From positions 1 to 64,000 of the forward strand of contig LNFK01000053.1 in NCBI GenBank assembly GCA_001464315.1: a stretch of 64,000 nt of DNA. The letters are read 5' to 3'. The notes under the pieces were generated by a model. It did no database searches. It worked only from the letters and a program-made list of their open reading frames with translations, and was not told the DNA's origin. The stretch is from Sphingomonadales bacterium Ga0077559 (GTDB lineage Bacteria; Pseudomonadota; Alphaproteobacteria; Sphingomonadales; Sphingomonadaceae). This document shows, piece by piece, positions 18,342-27,494 of the stretch (the first letter of the stretch is position 1; each line of letters begins with the position of its first letter). Both the position numbers and the translations under genes were made by a program.

Positions 18342-19297
18342 CGTGAAGCGGCCCTGGCCAACCGGTCGTTAATCGCGGCGCCGATGCCGTGATGCGGGAT
18401 TGACGCGACCGCAATCGTTTTGGCGTCGCTCGCGTCGGCACGGTGTAGCGCATCGAACAGACGTGCTGCTGCTTGTGCCAAGTCGGACGAGGCGGAGAGA
18501 TTGTCGTCTCCGCCAAGCGCGCCGAAGCCGATCAGCCATTCGCCTACATTGCGCGAAGCGGCATTTAGCCGCAGCGGCTTAGACGGCGCATAATGGCTAG
18601 CAAGTTGGCCTGGCGCTTCGATTCTTTTATCTGTGTTGGCCGATGGCGGACAGCCAGCGACAGCAGTGATGTCTTCCGATGTGACCGGCCCTGGCCGCAA
18701 TATTTGCCAACCGTTTTCGCGTACCGCAACAATGGTCGATTCAAGCCCCGCTGCACACGGCCCTGCATCCAATATCATAGGCACCGCGCCGCCAAGGCTC
18801 GCCAGCACATGTTCGGCCCGCGTCGGGCTGATGCCGCCGCTATTGTTCGCCGAAGGTGCAGCAATATTGAGCCCGCTCGCCGCAAGGACGGCCTGCATCA
18901 CCGGATGCGCGGGGCAGCGGATCGCGATGGTCGGCAAGCCTGCGGTCACCGCTCTTGCCACCGGCGCATCGTCCCTCAAGGGCAGCACCAATGACATCGG
19001 CCCCGGCCAGAACCGCGCCGCCAGCCTGTCTGCCAATTCGTTAAACACCGCCAACCGTTCCGCCGCCGCCTTGTCCGGCACATGCACGATCAGCGGGTTG
19101 AAATCGGGACGGCCCTTTGCGGCGTAGATCTTAGCCACAGCATCGGCATTGCTGGCATCGGCGGCGAGACCGTAAACCGTTTCAGTGGGAATCGCCACAA
19201 TCTGGCCGCCGCGCAACAGGTCTGCGGCTGCTGAAACAGCAGCGTCATCGGCAGCTAGCACCCAGCCTTCACCTAACGTATTTGAGCCGAACATCAT
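18338..19297 (-). CDS. L-threonylcarbamoyladenylate synthase (Sua5/YrdC)
   Basis: 319 residues, the Sua5 rather than the short TsaC length: a YrdC-like catalytic domain (about 15-205; IPTETVYGLAADASNADAVAKIYAAKGRP, SANNSGGISPTRAEHV) followed by a linker and a C-terminal Sua5 Rossmann-like domain (PGQLASHYAPSKPL onward). It makes threonylcarbamoyl-AMP from threonine, bicarbonate and ATP for t6A37 modification of ANN-decoding tRNAs. Either of two adjacent Met codons could be the start (19297 or 19294). First gene of the leftward run with the M48 protease and the RND system; divergent from the acyl-CoA dehydrogenase gene. Confidence 0.95.
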   Translation of the reverse strand: MMFGSNTLGEGWVLAADDAAVSAAADLLRGGQIVAIPTETVYGLAADASNADAVAKIYAAKGRPDFNPLIVHVPDKAAAERLAVFNELADRLAARFWPGPMSLVLPLRDDAPVARAVTAGLPTIAIRCPAHPVMQAVLAASGLNIAAPSANNSGGISPTRAEHVLASLGGAVPMILDAGPCAAGLESTIVAVRENGWQILRPGPVTSEDITAVAGCPPSANTDKRIEAPGQLASHYAPSKPLRLNAASRNVGEWLIGFGALGGDDNLSASSDLAQAAARLFDALHRADASDAKTIAVASIPHHGIGAAINDRLARAASR

Positions 19298-19348
19298 TCG
19301 TGGTTATAGGCAGTTGCAAACCCGCTTTCACAGGATTTTTTGAGACCC

Positions 19349-21085
19349 ATGGCATTTACCGCACCCGTTGCCGAGCAATTGTTCGTATTGAAGCACATCA
19401 CCGGCATTGATGAACTTGCCGGACATAACCGTTTTACCGACGCAACGCCCGATATGGTGCAGGCGATTGTCGAAGGTATTGGCGAGTTTGCAGCAGGCGA
19501 ATTCGCACCGCTGAACCGAATTGGTGATATCGTAGGGGCGCGGTTGCAAGGCGGCAAAGTCGTTATGCCCGACGGTTTTGTGCCAGCGTACAAGGCCTAT
19601 GTCGCCAATGGCTGGGGCTCGATAAATGCACCAGCCGATTTTGGCGGCCAGGGCCTGCCGTTCAGCCTTGCAACCGTAGCGCTCGATTCGCTGGGTGCGG
19701 CGAACATGGCATTCGCACTTTGCCCAATCCTGTCGGTTGGTGCGATTGAGGCGATCAACCACCACGGCTCGGACGTGCAGAAGGCGGCCTACTTGCCTAA
19801 GCTGTCGACCGGCGAATGGACGGGCACGATGAACCTTACCGAGCCGCAGGCCGGATCCGATGTGGGGGCGCTTAAAACGACCGCCACGCCGCGCGGTGAC
19901 GGCACATATCAAATACGCGGGACGAAGATTTACATCAGCTTCGGCGACCATGACATGGCGGAAAATATCATCCATCTCGTGCTGGCGCGCACCCCAGATG
20001 CGCCTGCCGGCACCAAAGGCATTTCGCTTTTCCTCGTCCCTAAATTTCAGGTTGCGAGCGATGGCAGCCTCGGTAATGCTAATGATATCAATGTCATATC
20101 GATCGAACATAAGATGGGCATTAACGCATCGCCCACCTGCGTTCTGGCCTTTGGCGAAGAAGGCGACTGCGTCGGCGAACTCATCGGTCCCGAATTTGGC
20201 GGGCTGCGTGCGATGTTCACAATGATGAACAATGCGCGGCTCAATGTCGGCCTGCAAGGTGTGCAGATTGCCGAGGGCGCAACGCAAAAGGCGCTCTGGT
20301 TTGCCAGCGAACGTGTGCAGTCGGCCAAGGCTAGCGGACCGTCGCGCGATCCGGTCGCGATTATCGAACATCCCGATGTCCGGCGGATGCTGATGCGGAT
20401 GAAGGCAGGCACACAAGCCATCCGCGCTCTGCTATATTACGCATCGGGCTTTGTTGACCGCTCCGCCTTGGGCGAACCCGGCGCACGCGAAATGGTCGAT
20501 CTGCTCACCCCGCTTGCCAAAACCTACGGCACCGACATGGGCAGCGAAATCGCATCGCTTGGCATACAGGTGCATGGGGGCATGGGCTTTGTCGAGGAAA
20601 CCGGTGCAGCCCAATTTTACCGCGATATCCGGATCGCTGCGATTTATGAAGGCACCAACGGCGTTCAGGCGGCGGATTTAGTCGGGCGCAAACTGGCTAT
20701 GGAAGGCGGCGATGTCATCCGGCGGCATTTACAAGCAATCGCGAAGGATGCGGGCGATCAGGCTGGCCTGGCCGCGCTGACCGGCGCATGCGGTAACGTT
20801 ACCGAATATATGCTAGGCGCAAGCACCGATGACCGTTTGGCGGGGAGCTATGCCTATACCACGATGATGGCAGTCGCGACCTCAGGCTGGTTGATGCTCA
20901 AGCAGTTACGGGCCGCCGAAGCGGAGATGGCATTGGACAATCAAAACGCATTCCTGAAGTCGAAGGTCTTCGCTTGCCGTTATTATTTGGACGTCATGGT
21001 GCCCGAAGCGAATGCGTTGAGGGGAACCGCGATGGCAGGTGCCGATCTGCTATATGCGCTTGATGCTGCGGAAATGGCCGCTTGA
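19349..21085 (+). CDS. Acyl-CoA dehydrogenase with C-terminal extension (DmdC-like subgroup)
   Basis: 578 residues from ATG 19349; a TTG nine bases upstream is possible but less likely. The N-terminal helical domain, the beta-domain (MNLTEPQAGSDVGALKTTA) and the C-terminal helical domain with catalytic base Glu434 in IYEGTNG are intact, and about 130 extra residues follow. This length and the extra domain mark the group that includes 3-methylmercaptopropionyl-CoA dehydrogenase; most members in sphingomonads have unknown acyl-CoA substrates. It uses FAD and passes electrons to ETF. Translationally coupled by TTGA to the following ATPase gene. Confidence 0.9.
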   Translation: MAFTAPVAEQLFVLKHITGIDELAGHNRFTDATPDMVQAIVEGIGEFAAGEFAPLNRIGDIVGARLQGGKVVMPDGFVPAYKAYVANGWGSINAPADFGGQGLPFSLATVALDSLGAANMAFALCPILSVGAIEAINHHGSDVQKAAYLPKLSTGEWTGTMNLTEPQAGSDVGALKTTATPRGDGTYQIRGTKIYISFGDHDMAENIIHLVLARTPDAPAGTKGISLFLVPKFQVASDGSLGNANDINVISIEHKMGINASPTCVLAFGEEGDCVGELIGPEFGGLRAMFTMMNNARLNVGLQGVQIAEGATQKALWFASERVQSAKASGPSRDPVAIIEHPDVRRMLMRMKAGTQAIRALLYYASGFVDRSALGEPGAREMVDLLTPLAKTYGTDMGSEIASLGIQVHGGMGFVEETGAAQFYRDIRIAAIYEGTNGVQAADLVGRKLAMEGGDVIRRHLQAIAKDAGDQAGLAALTGACGNVTEYMLGASTDDRLAGSYAYTTMMAVATSGWLMLKQLRAAEAEMALDNQNAFLKSKVFACRYYLDVMVPEANALRGTAMAGADLLYALDAAEMAA

Positions 21086-21897
21086 ACGACAGCATTCTCA
21101 AGCGAATCGCCGAGGCGCTCGAACGGCTGTCGCCGCCGCCAGCGCCGCCCACCGATTTGTCGTCCTTTCCGGCCTATCATTGGGACGGCAAGCGCTTGGC
21201 AGCCGTCCATGAATTTCGTCCGCTTCCGGCTGAACTGATTGTTGGTGTCGACCGGCAGAAAGCAGACTTAATCGAGAACACCCGCCGTCACGCAGCTGGG
21301 GCCGCCGCCCATGATGTGCTGCTGTGGGGCGCGCGCGGCATGGGCAAGTCCGCCCTCGTCAAATCTGTCGTCGCCGCTTTGCAGGACGAAGGTTTTTTCA
21401 TCGCTTTGGTCGAGGCCGCCGCGGGACAAGTTACTAGCTTGCCAACTTTGTTTGAGGAACTAGCAGCTTCGGGCCGCCGTTATATCCTGTTCGTGGACGA
21501 TATCTCATTCGAGCAGAATGACGACGGCGCGCGACTGCTGCGGTCGCTGCTTGAAGGCGGGGTCGAGGCACGGCCGAATCATGTCCGGCTGTACGTTACT
21601 TCCAACCGGCGCAACATCGTCGAACGGACCGCAAACGATCAGGATGAGCCGGTCAATGTTCGCGACAGTATCGACGACAGCCTGGCACTTGCGGATAGAT
21701 TTGGTCTTAAGTTGGGCTTTCAATATCCTGATCAGGAAGCATATCTTCAAATGGTTGGGGCCTATGCCGGACATTTCGATCTAGATTGGGACGAGGCAGG
21801 CGCACTTGCTTTTGCGCACGGACGCGGCGGCCGGTCAGGCCGGGTGGCGTGGCATTACACCGTGGAACTCGCCGGCCGCGCCGGGCGGAAGATTTAA
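21082..21897 (+). CDS. DUF815-type AAA+ ATPase
   Basis: 271 residues from a TTG that overlaps the preceding stop (TTGA). Walker A GARGMGKS at 83-90 and Walker B ILFVDDISF at about 134-142 are clear, with a sensor-like Asn (YVTSNRRN) after strand 4 and an arginine-rich lid. This is the conserved DUF815 family of AAA+ proteins (the E. coli relatives are absent); cellular function is not established. The TTG start and overlap suggest low, coupled expression with the acyl-CoA dehydrogenase, but a functional link is not implied. The stop shares a 4-base TTAA with the convergent PQQ-type dehydrogenase gene. Confidence 0.85.
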   Translation: MNDSILKRIAEALERLSPPPAPPTDLSSFPAYHWDGKRLAAVHEFRPLPAELIVGVDRQKADLIENTRRHAAGAAAHDVLLWGARGMGKSALVKSVVAALQDEGFFIALVEAAAGQVTSLPTLFEELAASGRRYILFVDDISFEQNDDGARLLRSLLEGGVEARPNHVRLYVTSNRRNIVERTANDQDEPVNVRDSIDDSLALADRFGLKLGFQYPDQEAYLQMVGAYAGHFDLDWDEAGALAFAHGRGGRSGRVAWHYTVELAGRAGRKI

Positions 21898-23216
21898 GTT
21901 TTCGCCCGCACGCGCCAGATGATATTGCCGACATCATCGCTGACCAGCAACGAGCCGTCTTTGTGCACCGTCACCATGGTCGGGCGGCCCTGCGCATTGC
22001 CATCCTTGTCTAGAAACCCTTTCAGGACATTGACTGGCTTTCCGGCAGGCTCGCCGTTCGGAAAGGGAACGAAGATCACGTCATAGCCTGACGCAGGCTT
22101 GCGGTTCCAAGAGCCATGTCGCGCCACAAACGCACCATTGGTAAACGCCGCGCCCAACTTTGCCTGATAACCGAAGACCAGCCCCAAAGGCGCAGTATGT
22201 GCGCCAAGCGCATAATCGGGCCGCCTTTCATATTCACGTTTTTCCGGCTTGGGCGGTTGGACGCGGGCGTCGGTAAAGCCACCCCAATAATGATGCGGCC
22301 AACCATAATCTGCACCGAATTCAACCAACGCGAGATAATCGGGTACGAGATCGGAACCCAGCATGTCGCGTTCGTTCACCACGGTCCACAAACGGCCTTT
22401 GCTGTCCCAATCCATCCCGACCGGGTTGCGCAGGCCGCTGGCATAGGGAATTTTGACGTCCTTCGCGATATCATATTCGAAGACCATGGCGCGGCCGACT
22501 TCGACGTCGAGTCCGCGTTCTCCGATATTGCTGTTCGATCCGACCGCGATATAGATTTTTTTGCCATCAGGCGATGCTGCCAGATTGCGCGTCCAGTGAT
22601 TATTCGGCGCCTTTGCGTTGAGGCGGGTCAGCATTTTGCCTTCGCCCGCAATCTTCGTGTCGCCTTCCTTATAGGGGAAGGAATATAACGCGTCAGTGTT
22701 CGCAACAAACAGCCGGTTGCCGACCAATACCATCCCAAAAGGTGAATTAAGGCCGGTGATGAAGGGTGTCTTGACTTCCGCCTTACCGTCGCCATCGGCA
22801 TCGCGCAGCAGCGTGATGCGGTTGGCAGACGGAACGCCAGCGCCGGCCTTGCCCATCAGCCAGCGCATGACCATGCCTTCGATGCCGCCGCCGTCACGCG
22901 GCGGTGAGTTGGTTTCAGCCACAAGCACATCGCCATTGGGTAAGACATAAAGATTGCGTGGATGGTCGAGACCTTCGCCAAAGCGCTCAACAATGAGGCC
23001 GGGCGCGGCAATTGGCGCTTCGCCTACTTTCCAACGATCAACGTCGGCAACTTTGACCGTGGGGAACGTCTGCGGGCGCGGTTCGGTCAGCTGCGGTTGA
23101 GGCCCGGTAAGCGCGGATTCGGGGAGTTTTGCCTCATCGGGACGCGTTAGAAACCAGACGCCGATGGCACCGAGCACGATGAAGATGAGCGTGATATTCC
23201 GGATATGTTTCCACAT
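21894..23216 (-). CDS. PQQ-dependent sugar/sorbosone dehydrogenase-like beta-propeller protein
   Basis: 440 residues with one N-terminal transmembrane anchor (about 8-26) and a six-bladed propeller typical of soluble glucose/L-sorbosone dehydrogenases: PRNLYVLPNGDVLVAETN, VVNERDMLGSDLVPDYL, DYGWPHHYWGG, HGSWNRKPASGYDVIFVPF. The family oxidises aldose sugars or sorbosone using PQQ in the periplasm. Several DxD/Asn-rich loops could bind Ca2+ for the cofactor. No pqq biosynthesis genes are in the window. Gene order with the small membrane protein upstream (13-base gap) suggests a two-gene unit. Confidence 0.88.
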   Translation of the reverse strand: MWKHIRNITLIFIVLGAIGVWFLTRPDEAKLPESALTGPQPQLTEPRPQTFPTVKVADVDRWKVGEAPIAAPGLIVERFGEGLDHPRNLYVLPNGDVLVAETNSPPRDGGGIEGMVMRWLMGKAGAGVPSANRITLLRDADGDGKAEVKTPFITGLNSPFGMVLVGNRLFVANTDALYSFPYKEGDTKIAGEGKMLTRLNAKAPNNHWTRNLAASPDGKKIYIAVGSNSNIGERGLDVEVGRAMVFEYDIAKDVKIPYASGLRNPVGMDWDSKGRLWTVVNERDMLGSDLVPDYLALVEFGADYGWPHHYWGGFTDARVQPPKPEKREYERRPDYALGAHTAPLGLVFGYQAKLGAAFTNGAFVARHGSWNRKPASGYDVIFVPFPNGEPAGKPVNVLKGFLDKDGNAQGRPTMVTVHKDGSLLVSDDVGNIIWRVRAKT

Positions 23217-23229
23217 ATTTCGATCCTTT

Positions 23230-23412
23230 TCAGCCGCGCTTGCGGTCGATCAACCATATGATCAGCGCAATAGTCGCCCCGATACCAAAGCCTGCAATCA
23301 TGCCCGCCGAAGGTTGGTTTAAGGCGATCCCAGCGATGGCACCGACCAAAAGGCCCAGGGCGACAAAGATACCGCCTGCTAAACGCGGCCTGCTATTTTC
23401 AGTTTCTGACAT
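23230..23412 (-). CDS. Small two-helix membrane protein
   Basis: 60 residues when started at the ATG 23412 (MSETENSRPRL), which gives a compact cytoplasmic N-terminus. Two Gly/Ala-rich hydrophobic helices (about 13-33 and 37-55) end in a basic tail DRKRG. No named family recognised. It precedes the PQQ-type dehydrogenase gene by 13 bases on the same strand. The longer frame to 23448 would add 12 residues and cannot be excluded. Confidence 0.65.
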   Translation of the reverse strand: MSETENSRPRLAGGIFVALGLLVGAIAGIALNQPSAGMIAGFGIGATIALIIWLIDRKRG

Positions 23413-23525
23413 GATCGTCCTTTGCCACCAATGCCAACCGGCAAGCAAGCGCGAACATCATGGTAAATGCGCGCTAACCAATTGCTTTGACGGAAATGCG
23501 ATATCCGAGATGTAAACGCATTTTC

Positions 23526-23558
23526 GCAGACAGGCCAATTTCACCCGGGTCTGTCTGC
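23526..23558. repeat. Inverted repeat GCAGACAG / CTGTCTGC
   Basis: Perfect 8-bp arms at 23526-23533 and 23551-23558 with a 17-base loop, 32 bases before a small gene. No T run follows in the + direction. It could be a leader hairpin or a protein-binding dyad. Confidence 0.4.
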
Positions 23559-23590
23559 CACCCGATAATCACAGGAAGGTCGACCGCTCA

Positions 23591-23800
23591 ATGTATTTGC
23601 CGTTATATGTCGAGCCACGCGACGTCGCCCAAGCCGAAGCGCTAATCGACGAATTCGGCAAAGCGGCGGGTATTGAGGCCGCAGACCGGGCGGAGCACAG
23701 CCGCAATGTCGGAAACCACATGAATTTCTGCCGCTGGCGCCAGATCGAGCGGCTCATCATCATGCTGAGCGTTGAAACGACGCTGGGGACTATTCACTAA
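23591..23800 (+). CDS. Small conserved cytosolic protein of unknown function
   Basis: 69 residues, preceded by AGGAAGG ribosome-binding sequence. The central segment NVGNHMNFCRWRQIERLI with a terminal GTIH resembles small uncharacterised proteins that I recall from sphingomonad genomes; it has no signal peptide or membrane helix. The composition (helical, many acidic and Arg residues) is protein-like and no antisense alternative is plausible. It ends 2 bases before the convergent putA stop. Confidence 0.7.
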   Translation: MYLPLYVEPRDVAQAEALIDEFGKAAGIEAADRAEHSRNVGNHMNFCRWRQIERLIIMLSVETTLGTIH

Positions 23801-23802
23801 GC

Positions 23803-26775
23803 TTAATTTCCGTCCTCAAGCGACAGCAACGAAGCATTCCCACCCGCGCTTGTCGTGTCGGTGCTCGTCGTGCGCTCGGCGCAGAAGCGGTAGAGATAAT
23901 GCGGGCCGCCTGCTTTGGGGCCAGTACCCGACAGACCTTCACCGCCGAAGGGCTGGCTTCCGACCACCGCACCGATCATTGAGCGATTGATATAGAGGTT
24001 ACCGACGCGGGCCAACCGCTCAACCGCCTCGCTGCTACGCGCAATCCGGCTGTGTATGCCCATGGTGAGGCCGAAGCCCTTAGCGTTGACTTGTTTGACG
24101 GTCGCTTCGAGTGTCCCAGCTTTCCATGTCGCTACATGCACCAGCGGGCCAAAATATTCGGTGTTTAGATCATCTAAGTTGCCCAACCGGATGACCGTTG
24201 GCGGCACGAAGAGACCGTACGCTGGAACCGGAATGCTATGAACAATCCGATCCTTGGCGCTTTCGCGATATGCCATCAGCTTGTCATACGACGCCTGATC
24301 GATCACCGGACCGATGTCAGTCGCAGGATTTGCTGGGTCACCAACATTCAGCGTGTCCATGGCCCCGCTGAGCATTTCTAATGTGTGTTCGGCGACGTCC
24401 TCCTGCAGCAGCAACAGCCGCAACGCAGAACAGCGCTGCCCCGCCGACTGAAACCCCGACAATATGACATCGCGCACCACCTGTTCAGACAGCGCAGTCG
24501 AATCAACAATCATTGCGTTAAGGCCGCCAGTTTCGGCAATGAGCGGCACCAATGGCCGGTCGTCATCTGCAAGCAGACTGCGGGCGATGGCTTTGGCGGT
24601 GGGTACCGAGCCAGTGAAAACGACGCCGGATATGCGAACATCGCCCGTCAACGCTGCGCCAACATCGCCGCCACCAACCACCAGTTGCAATGCTGCATTG
24701 GGAATGCCGGCCTGATGCGCGAGTTCAACCGCGTAGGCCGCAATGGCCGGCGTTTGCGGCGCCGGCTTTGCAACGACGGTGTTACCTGCGACCAACGCCG
24801 CCGCGACCTGGCCCAGAAAAATTGCCAGTGGAAAATTCCACGGCGCAATTGCAACCCACACGCCGCGGCCTTCATGGCGCAGCACGTTGCGCTCGCCGGT
24901 TGGTCCGGGCAGTTCGACGGGCAGCAAATCGGTTCGTGCACGCGCGGCATAATAGCGGCAGAAATCGATCGCCTCGCGCACTTCTGACAGCGCATCGGGG
25001 ATGGTCTTTTTCGCCTCTTGGACGGCTATTGCCATAAACGCGGATCGCTTTTCTTCGAGCAGATCAGCGAGACGGTCGAGGCAATCGGCACGCGTTTCAA
25101 GCGGCGTTGCCGACCAGTCGGGATAAGCGCCAAGCGCTGCGGTGATGGCCTTTTCGGCATTTTTGCTGGCTTTGCCGTCGAGCATTGCAGGCTTTGCAAT
25201 TTCAGCAGCGATTTCGGCCAAAACTTCGGCATCGTCTAGGTCCAGCCCCAAGCTATTCGCCCGCTCGGGCTGGAACAGGTTGGCAGGCAAGGCAATTGCC
25301 GGATGACCCATGCCGCCGACCGCCATCACCTTTTCCACCGGATCGGCGAGCAGTTCATCCTCGCTGACCGATTGATCGGCGAGCTGATGCACGAAACTGC
25401 TGTTAGCGCCGTTTTCGAGCAGGCGCCGGACGAGATAGGCCAGCAGGTCGCGATGTCCGCCAACGGGCGCATAAGTGCGGCAATGATAGCCTTCTTCGCG
25501 TACCAGCCGTTCAAAAAGTCCCTCGCCCATGCCGTGCAAACGCTGAAATTCAAAATCGCGGTTGTCCCCGGCCCATTCGAGCAAGGTTGCAACGGTTAGC
25601 GCATTATGCGTGGCAAATGCTGGGCGGATACTGGCGGCGGCGAACATATCGCGCGCGCACGCCAGATAGGAAACATCTGTGGCTGGCTTGCGGGTAAATA
25701 AAGGAAAGTTGGTAAGCCCGCGTTCCTGGGCATGCTTGATCTCGCTATCCCAATAGGCCCCTTTGACGAGCCGGACCTGCATGATGCGCTTCGTTGAGTC
25801 ACCGACCGCGTTGGCCCAGGCAATCGTCGGACGCGCGCGCTTTGAATAAGCCTGAACCGCCATGCCGAGGCCGTCCCAGCCGCTGAGTGCGGGGTCACGT
25901 GCGACGGCTTCGATAATGTCAAAACTCATCTCGAGCCGCGCCGCCTCTTCGGCATCGATCGTCAACTGCACGCCAAGCGACGCTGCCGAGCGCGCGAGTT
26001 CGCGGACCATTTCAGCAAGTTCGGGAACGCAAGTCGCTGCTTGCGCGGTTTCATACCGTGGATGAAGCGCGGAGAGTTTGACCGATACGCTGTGTCCGCG
26101 ATCCACCTTTTTGCCGACGGCGGTAATGGCGCCGACATAGGACTGAAAATACCTCTCGGCATCAGCGCTGGTGCGGGCCGCTTCGCCCAGCATGTCGAAA
26201 CTGGCAGTAAATCCGCGATTGTCTTTGCTTTCCATGCGCTTCATGGCTTCGCCGATATCGCGGCCCATGACGAAGACCTGCCCCATCAACCGCATTGCTG
26301 CGCCGACAGCCTGCCGAACAAATGGCTCGCCAGCACGTGCGATCAGGCGCTTGAGGCTGCTGTCGCTATCACCAAGCACCGCCTTGCCGAGTACCAACCC
26401 CCAGGTTGCGCTGTTGACCAGAAGGCTCGACGATTGGCCTTTATGCCCGCGCCAGTCGGCGTCGGTGAGTTTATCGGCGATGAGTAAATCGGCGGTTTCG
26501 GGGTCAGGTACGCGCAAAAATGCTTCCGCGAGCGACAGCAACGCTGTCCCTTCTTCTGTCCCAAGCCGGTATTCCTGCAGGAACTGGTTCACCCAGCCGT
26601 CGGACTGCGTTTCTCGAAGGTCGGCGAGCAACTTGCGCGCGTTCGCGACAATGGCCGCCCGTTCGGCCGCGTTCACTTGCGCCGCGACAACGAGCGGTGC
26701 GAGTATCTCGGGTTCGGATTTGCGGTATAGAGGGCGGACGGCGGCGCGGGCGGAATCGAGCGATAATGTCATCAA
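23803..26775 (-). CDS. putA: Bifunctional proline dehydrogenase / delta-1-pyrroline-5-carboxylate dehydrogenase
   Basis: 990 residues (989 if the second Met is used). N-terminal alpha/arm region, FAD-binding PRODH barrel (about 180-480; SVKLSALHPRYE, LVKGAYWDSEIKHAQ, FATHNALTVATLLEWA), then the aldehyde-dehydrogenase-type P5CDH domain (about 520-980) with PWNFPLAIF, ETGGLNAMIVD and the catalytic Cys in SAGQRCSALRLL. The enzyme converts proline to glutamate in two steps with channelling of P5C. The ribbon-helix-helix DNA-binding domain of E. coli PutA is absent, so this is a minimal type-A PutA without autorepressor function. Product glutamate feeds the NAD-GDH encoded at 33 kb. Confidence 0.97.
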   Translation of the reverse strand: MMTLSLDSARAAVRPLYRKSEPEILAPLVVAAQVNAAERAAIVANARKLLADLRETQSDGWVNQFLQEYRLGTEEGTALLSLAEAFLRVPDPETADLLIADKLTDADWRGHKGQSSSLLVNSATWGLVLGKAVLGDSDSSLKRLIARAGEPFVRQAVGAAMRLMGQVFVMGRDIGEAMKRMESKDNRGFTASFDMLGEAARTSADAERYFQSYVGAITAVGKKVDRGHSVSVKLSALHPRYETAQAATCVPELAEMVRELARSAASLGVQLTIDAEEAARLEMSFDIIEAVARDPALSGWDGLGMAVQAYSKRARPTIAWANAVGDSTKRIMQVRLVKGAYWDSEIKHAQERGLTNFPLFTRKPATDVSYLACARDMFAAASIRPAFATHNALTVATLLEWAGDNRDFEFQRLHGMGEGLFERLVREEGYHCRTYAPVGGHRDLLAYLVRRLLENGANSSFVHQLADQSVSEDELLADPVEKVMAVGGMGHPAIALPANLFQPERANSLGLDLDDAEVLAEIAAEIAKPAMLDGKASKNAEKAITAALGAYPDWSATPLETRADCLDRLADLLEEKRSAFMAIAVQEAKKTIPDALSEVREAIDFCRYYAARARTDLLPVELPGPTGERNVLRHEGRGVWVAIAPWNFPLAIFLGQVAAALVAGNTVVAKPAPQTPAIAAYAVELAHQAGIPNAALQLVVGGGDVGAALTGDVRISGVVFTGSVPTAKAIARSLLADDDRPLVPLIAETGGLNAMIVDSTALSEQVVRDVILSGFQSAGQRCSALRLLLLQEDVAEHTLEMLSGAMDTLNVGDPANPATDIGPVIDQASYDKLMAYRESAKDRIVHSIPVPAYGLFVPPTVIRLGNLDDLNTEYFGPLVHVATWKAGTLEATVKQVNAKGFGLTMGIHSRIARSSEAVERLARVGNLYINRSMIGAVVGSQPFGGEGLSGTGPKAGGPHYLYRFCAERTTSTDTTSAGGNASLLSLEDGN

Positions 26776-26821
26776 AGCGCTTTGCCGGATATCGGCCAGG
26801 CAAACAAGTTACCGATGCAAC

Positions 26822-26853
26822 GAAAAAGGCCAGCACCGTTTCCAATGCTGGCC
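26822..26853 (-). terminator. Rho-independent terminator of the glycine-zipper gene
   Basis: Perfect 8-bp stem GGCCAGCA (26828-26835) and TGCTGGCC (26846-26853) followed on the minus strand by TTTTTCG. It is 67 bases past the stop of the glycine-zipper gene and just upstream of putA, separating the two transcripts. Confidence 0.8.
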
Positions 26854-26920
26854 ACCCCCGTAAGGGTTTCCGTCCGGCGGCAGAGAAGGTTCAGGGACGC
26901 CGCCGGTGGAAATTCAGGAT

Positions 26921-27325
26921 TTAGCGATAGCGACGGTTGCAGTTGCTATCGGACTTGTCGATTGCGCGGCCAGCCAAGGCGCCCACGGCGGCACCAATAA
27001 TGCTGCCTTCGGTACGGTTACCGCGGCGCGCAACTTCGTTACCAAGTAAGCCGCCAGCTACCGCACCGATGATGGTGCCGCCGGTGCCGCTATTTCTGCA
27101 ACGCTGGTAATCGTTGCGGCTATTCTGATAATAACGGTCGCCACGGCGATATTCACGGCGGTCATAGCGATCATCGCGGTCATAACGATCATAGCGGTCA
27201 CCCCGGTCGTAACGGCTGTATCCATCATCGTAACGGCCGCCAGCCGTTGCAGGCGTTGCGGTTAGGCCGGTCACTGCCGTTGCAGCGAGGACGAGTGCGC
27301 CAATCGTGTTCTTAAACTTGGTCAT
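26921..27325 (-). CDS. Secreted glycine-zipper (2TM-like) protein with Asp/Arg/Tyr-rich linker
   Basis: 134 residues with a signal peptide (cleavage near TPATA-GG, about residue 28), a strikingly repetitive segment of YDR/DRYDR units (about 30-65), and a glycine-zipper pair (GGTIIGAVAGGLLGNEVARRG ... GSIIGAAVGALAGRAID). The family is assigned to periplasmic or outer-membrane glycine-zipper 2TM proteins (Rick_17kDa-like), with suspected roles in envelope integrity. There is no lipobox. The D/R/Y repeat is low-complexity and probably disordered. It is monocistronic with a strong terminator. Confidence 0.85.
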   Translation of the reverse strand: MTKFKNTIGALVLAATAVTGLTATPATAGGRYDDGYSRYDRGDRYDRYDRDDRYDRREYRRGDRYYQNSRNDYQRCRNSGTGGTIIGAVAGGLLGNEVARRGNRTEGSIIGAAVGALAGRAIDKSDSNCNRRYR

Positions 27326-27494
27326 AGACTTGCTCCTTGCTTTGGCCTGTTTCTATTCCCCGAAGGACGAGAGAAGCAGGTGGTTTGATTTCCTGTTGAT
27401 GCTGTTATGGACTGCCATGATTGAGCGCTGGCTGAATGCGTCGTTATTTTTTGTTCATGTTGAGGGCATTTAAGATGAACAGTCTAAAAGCCAT

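Noticed and set aside
19328-20416. Open - frame of about 362 codons across the acyl-CoA dehydrogenase gene
   Set aside because: Antisense shadow of a confident gene with intact catalytic motifs; no ribosome-binding site.
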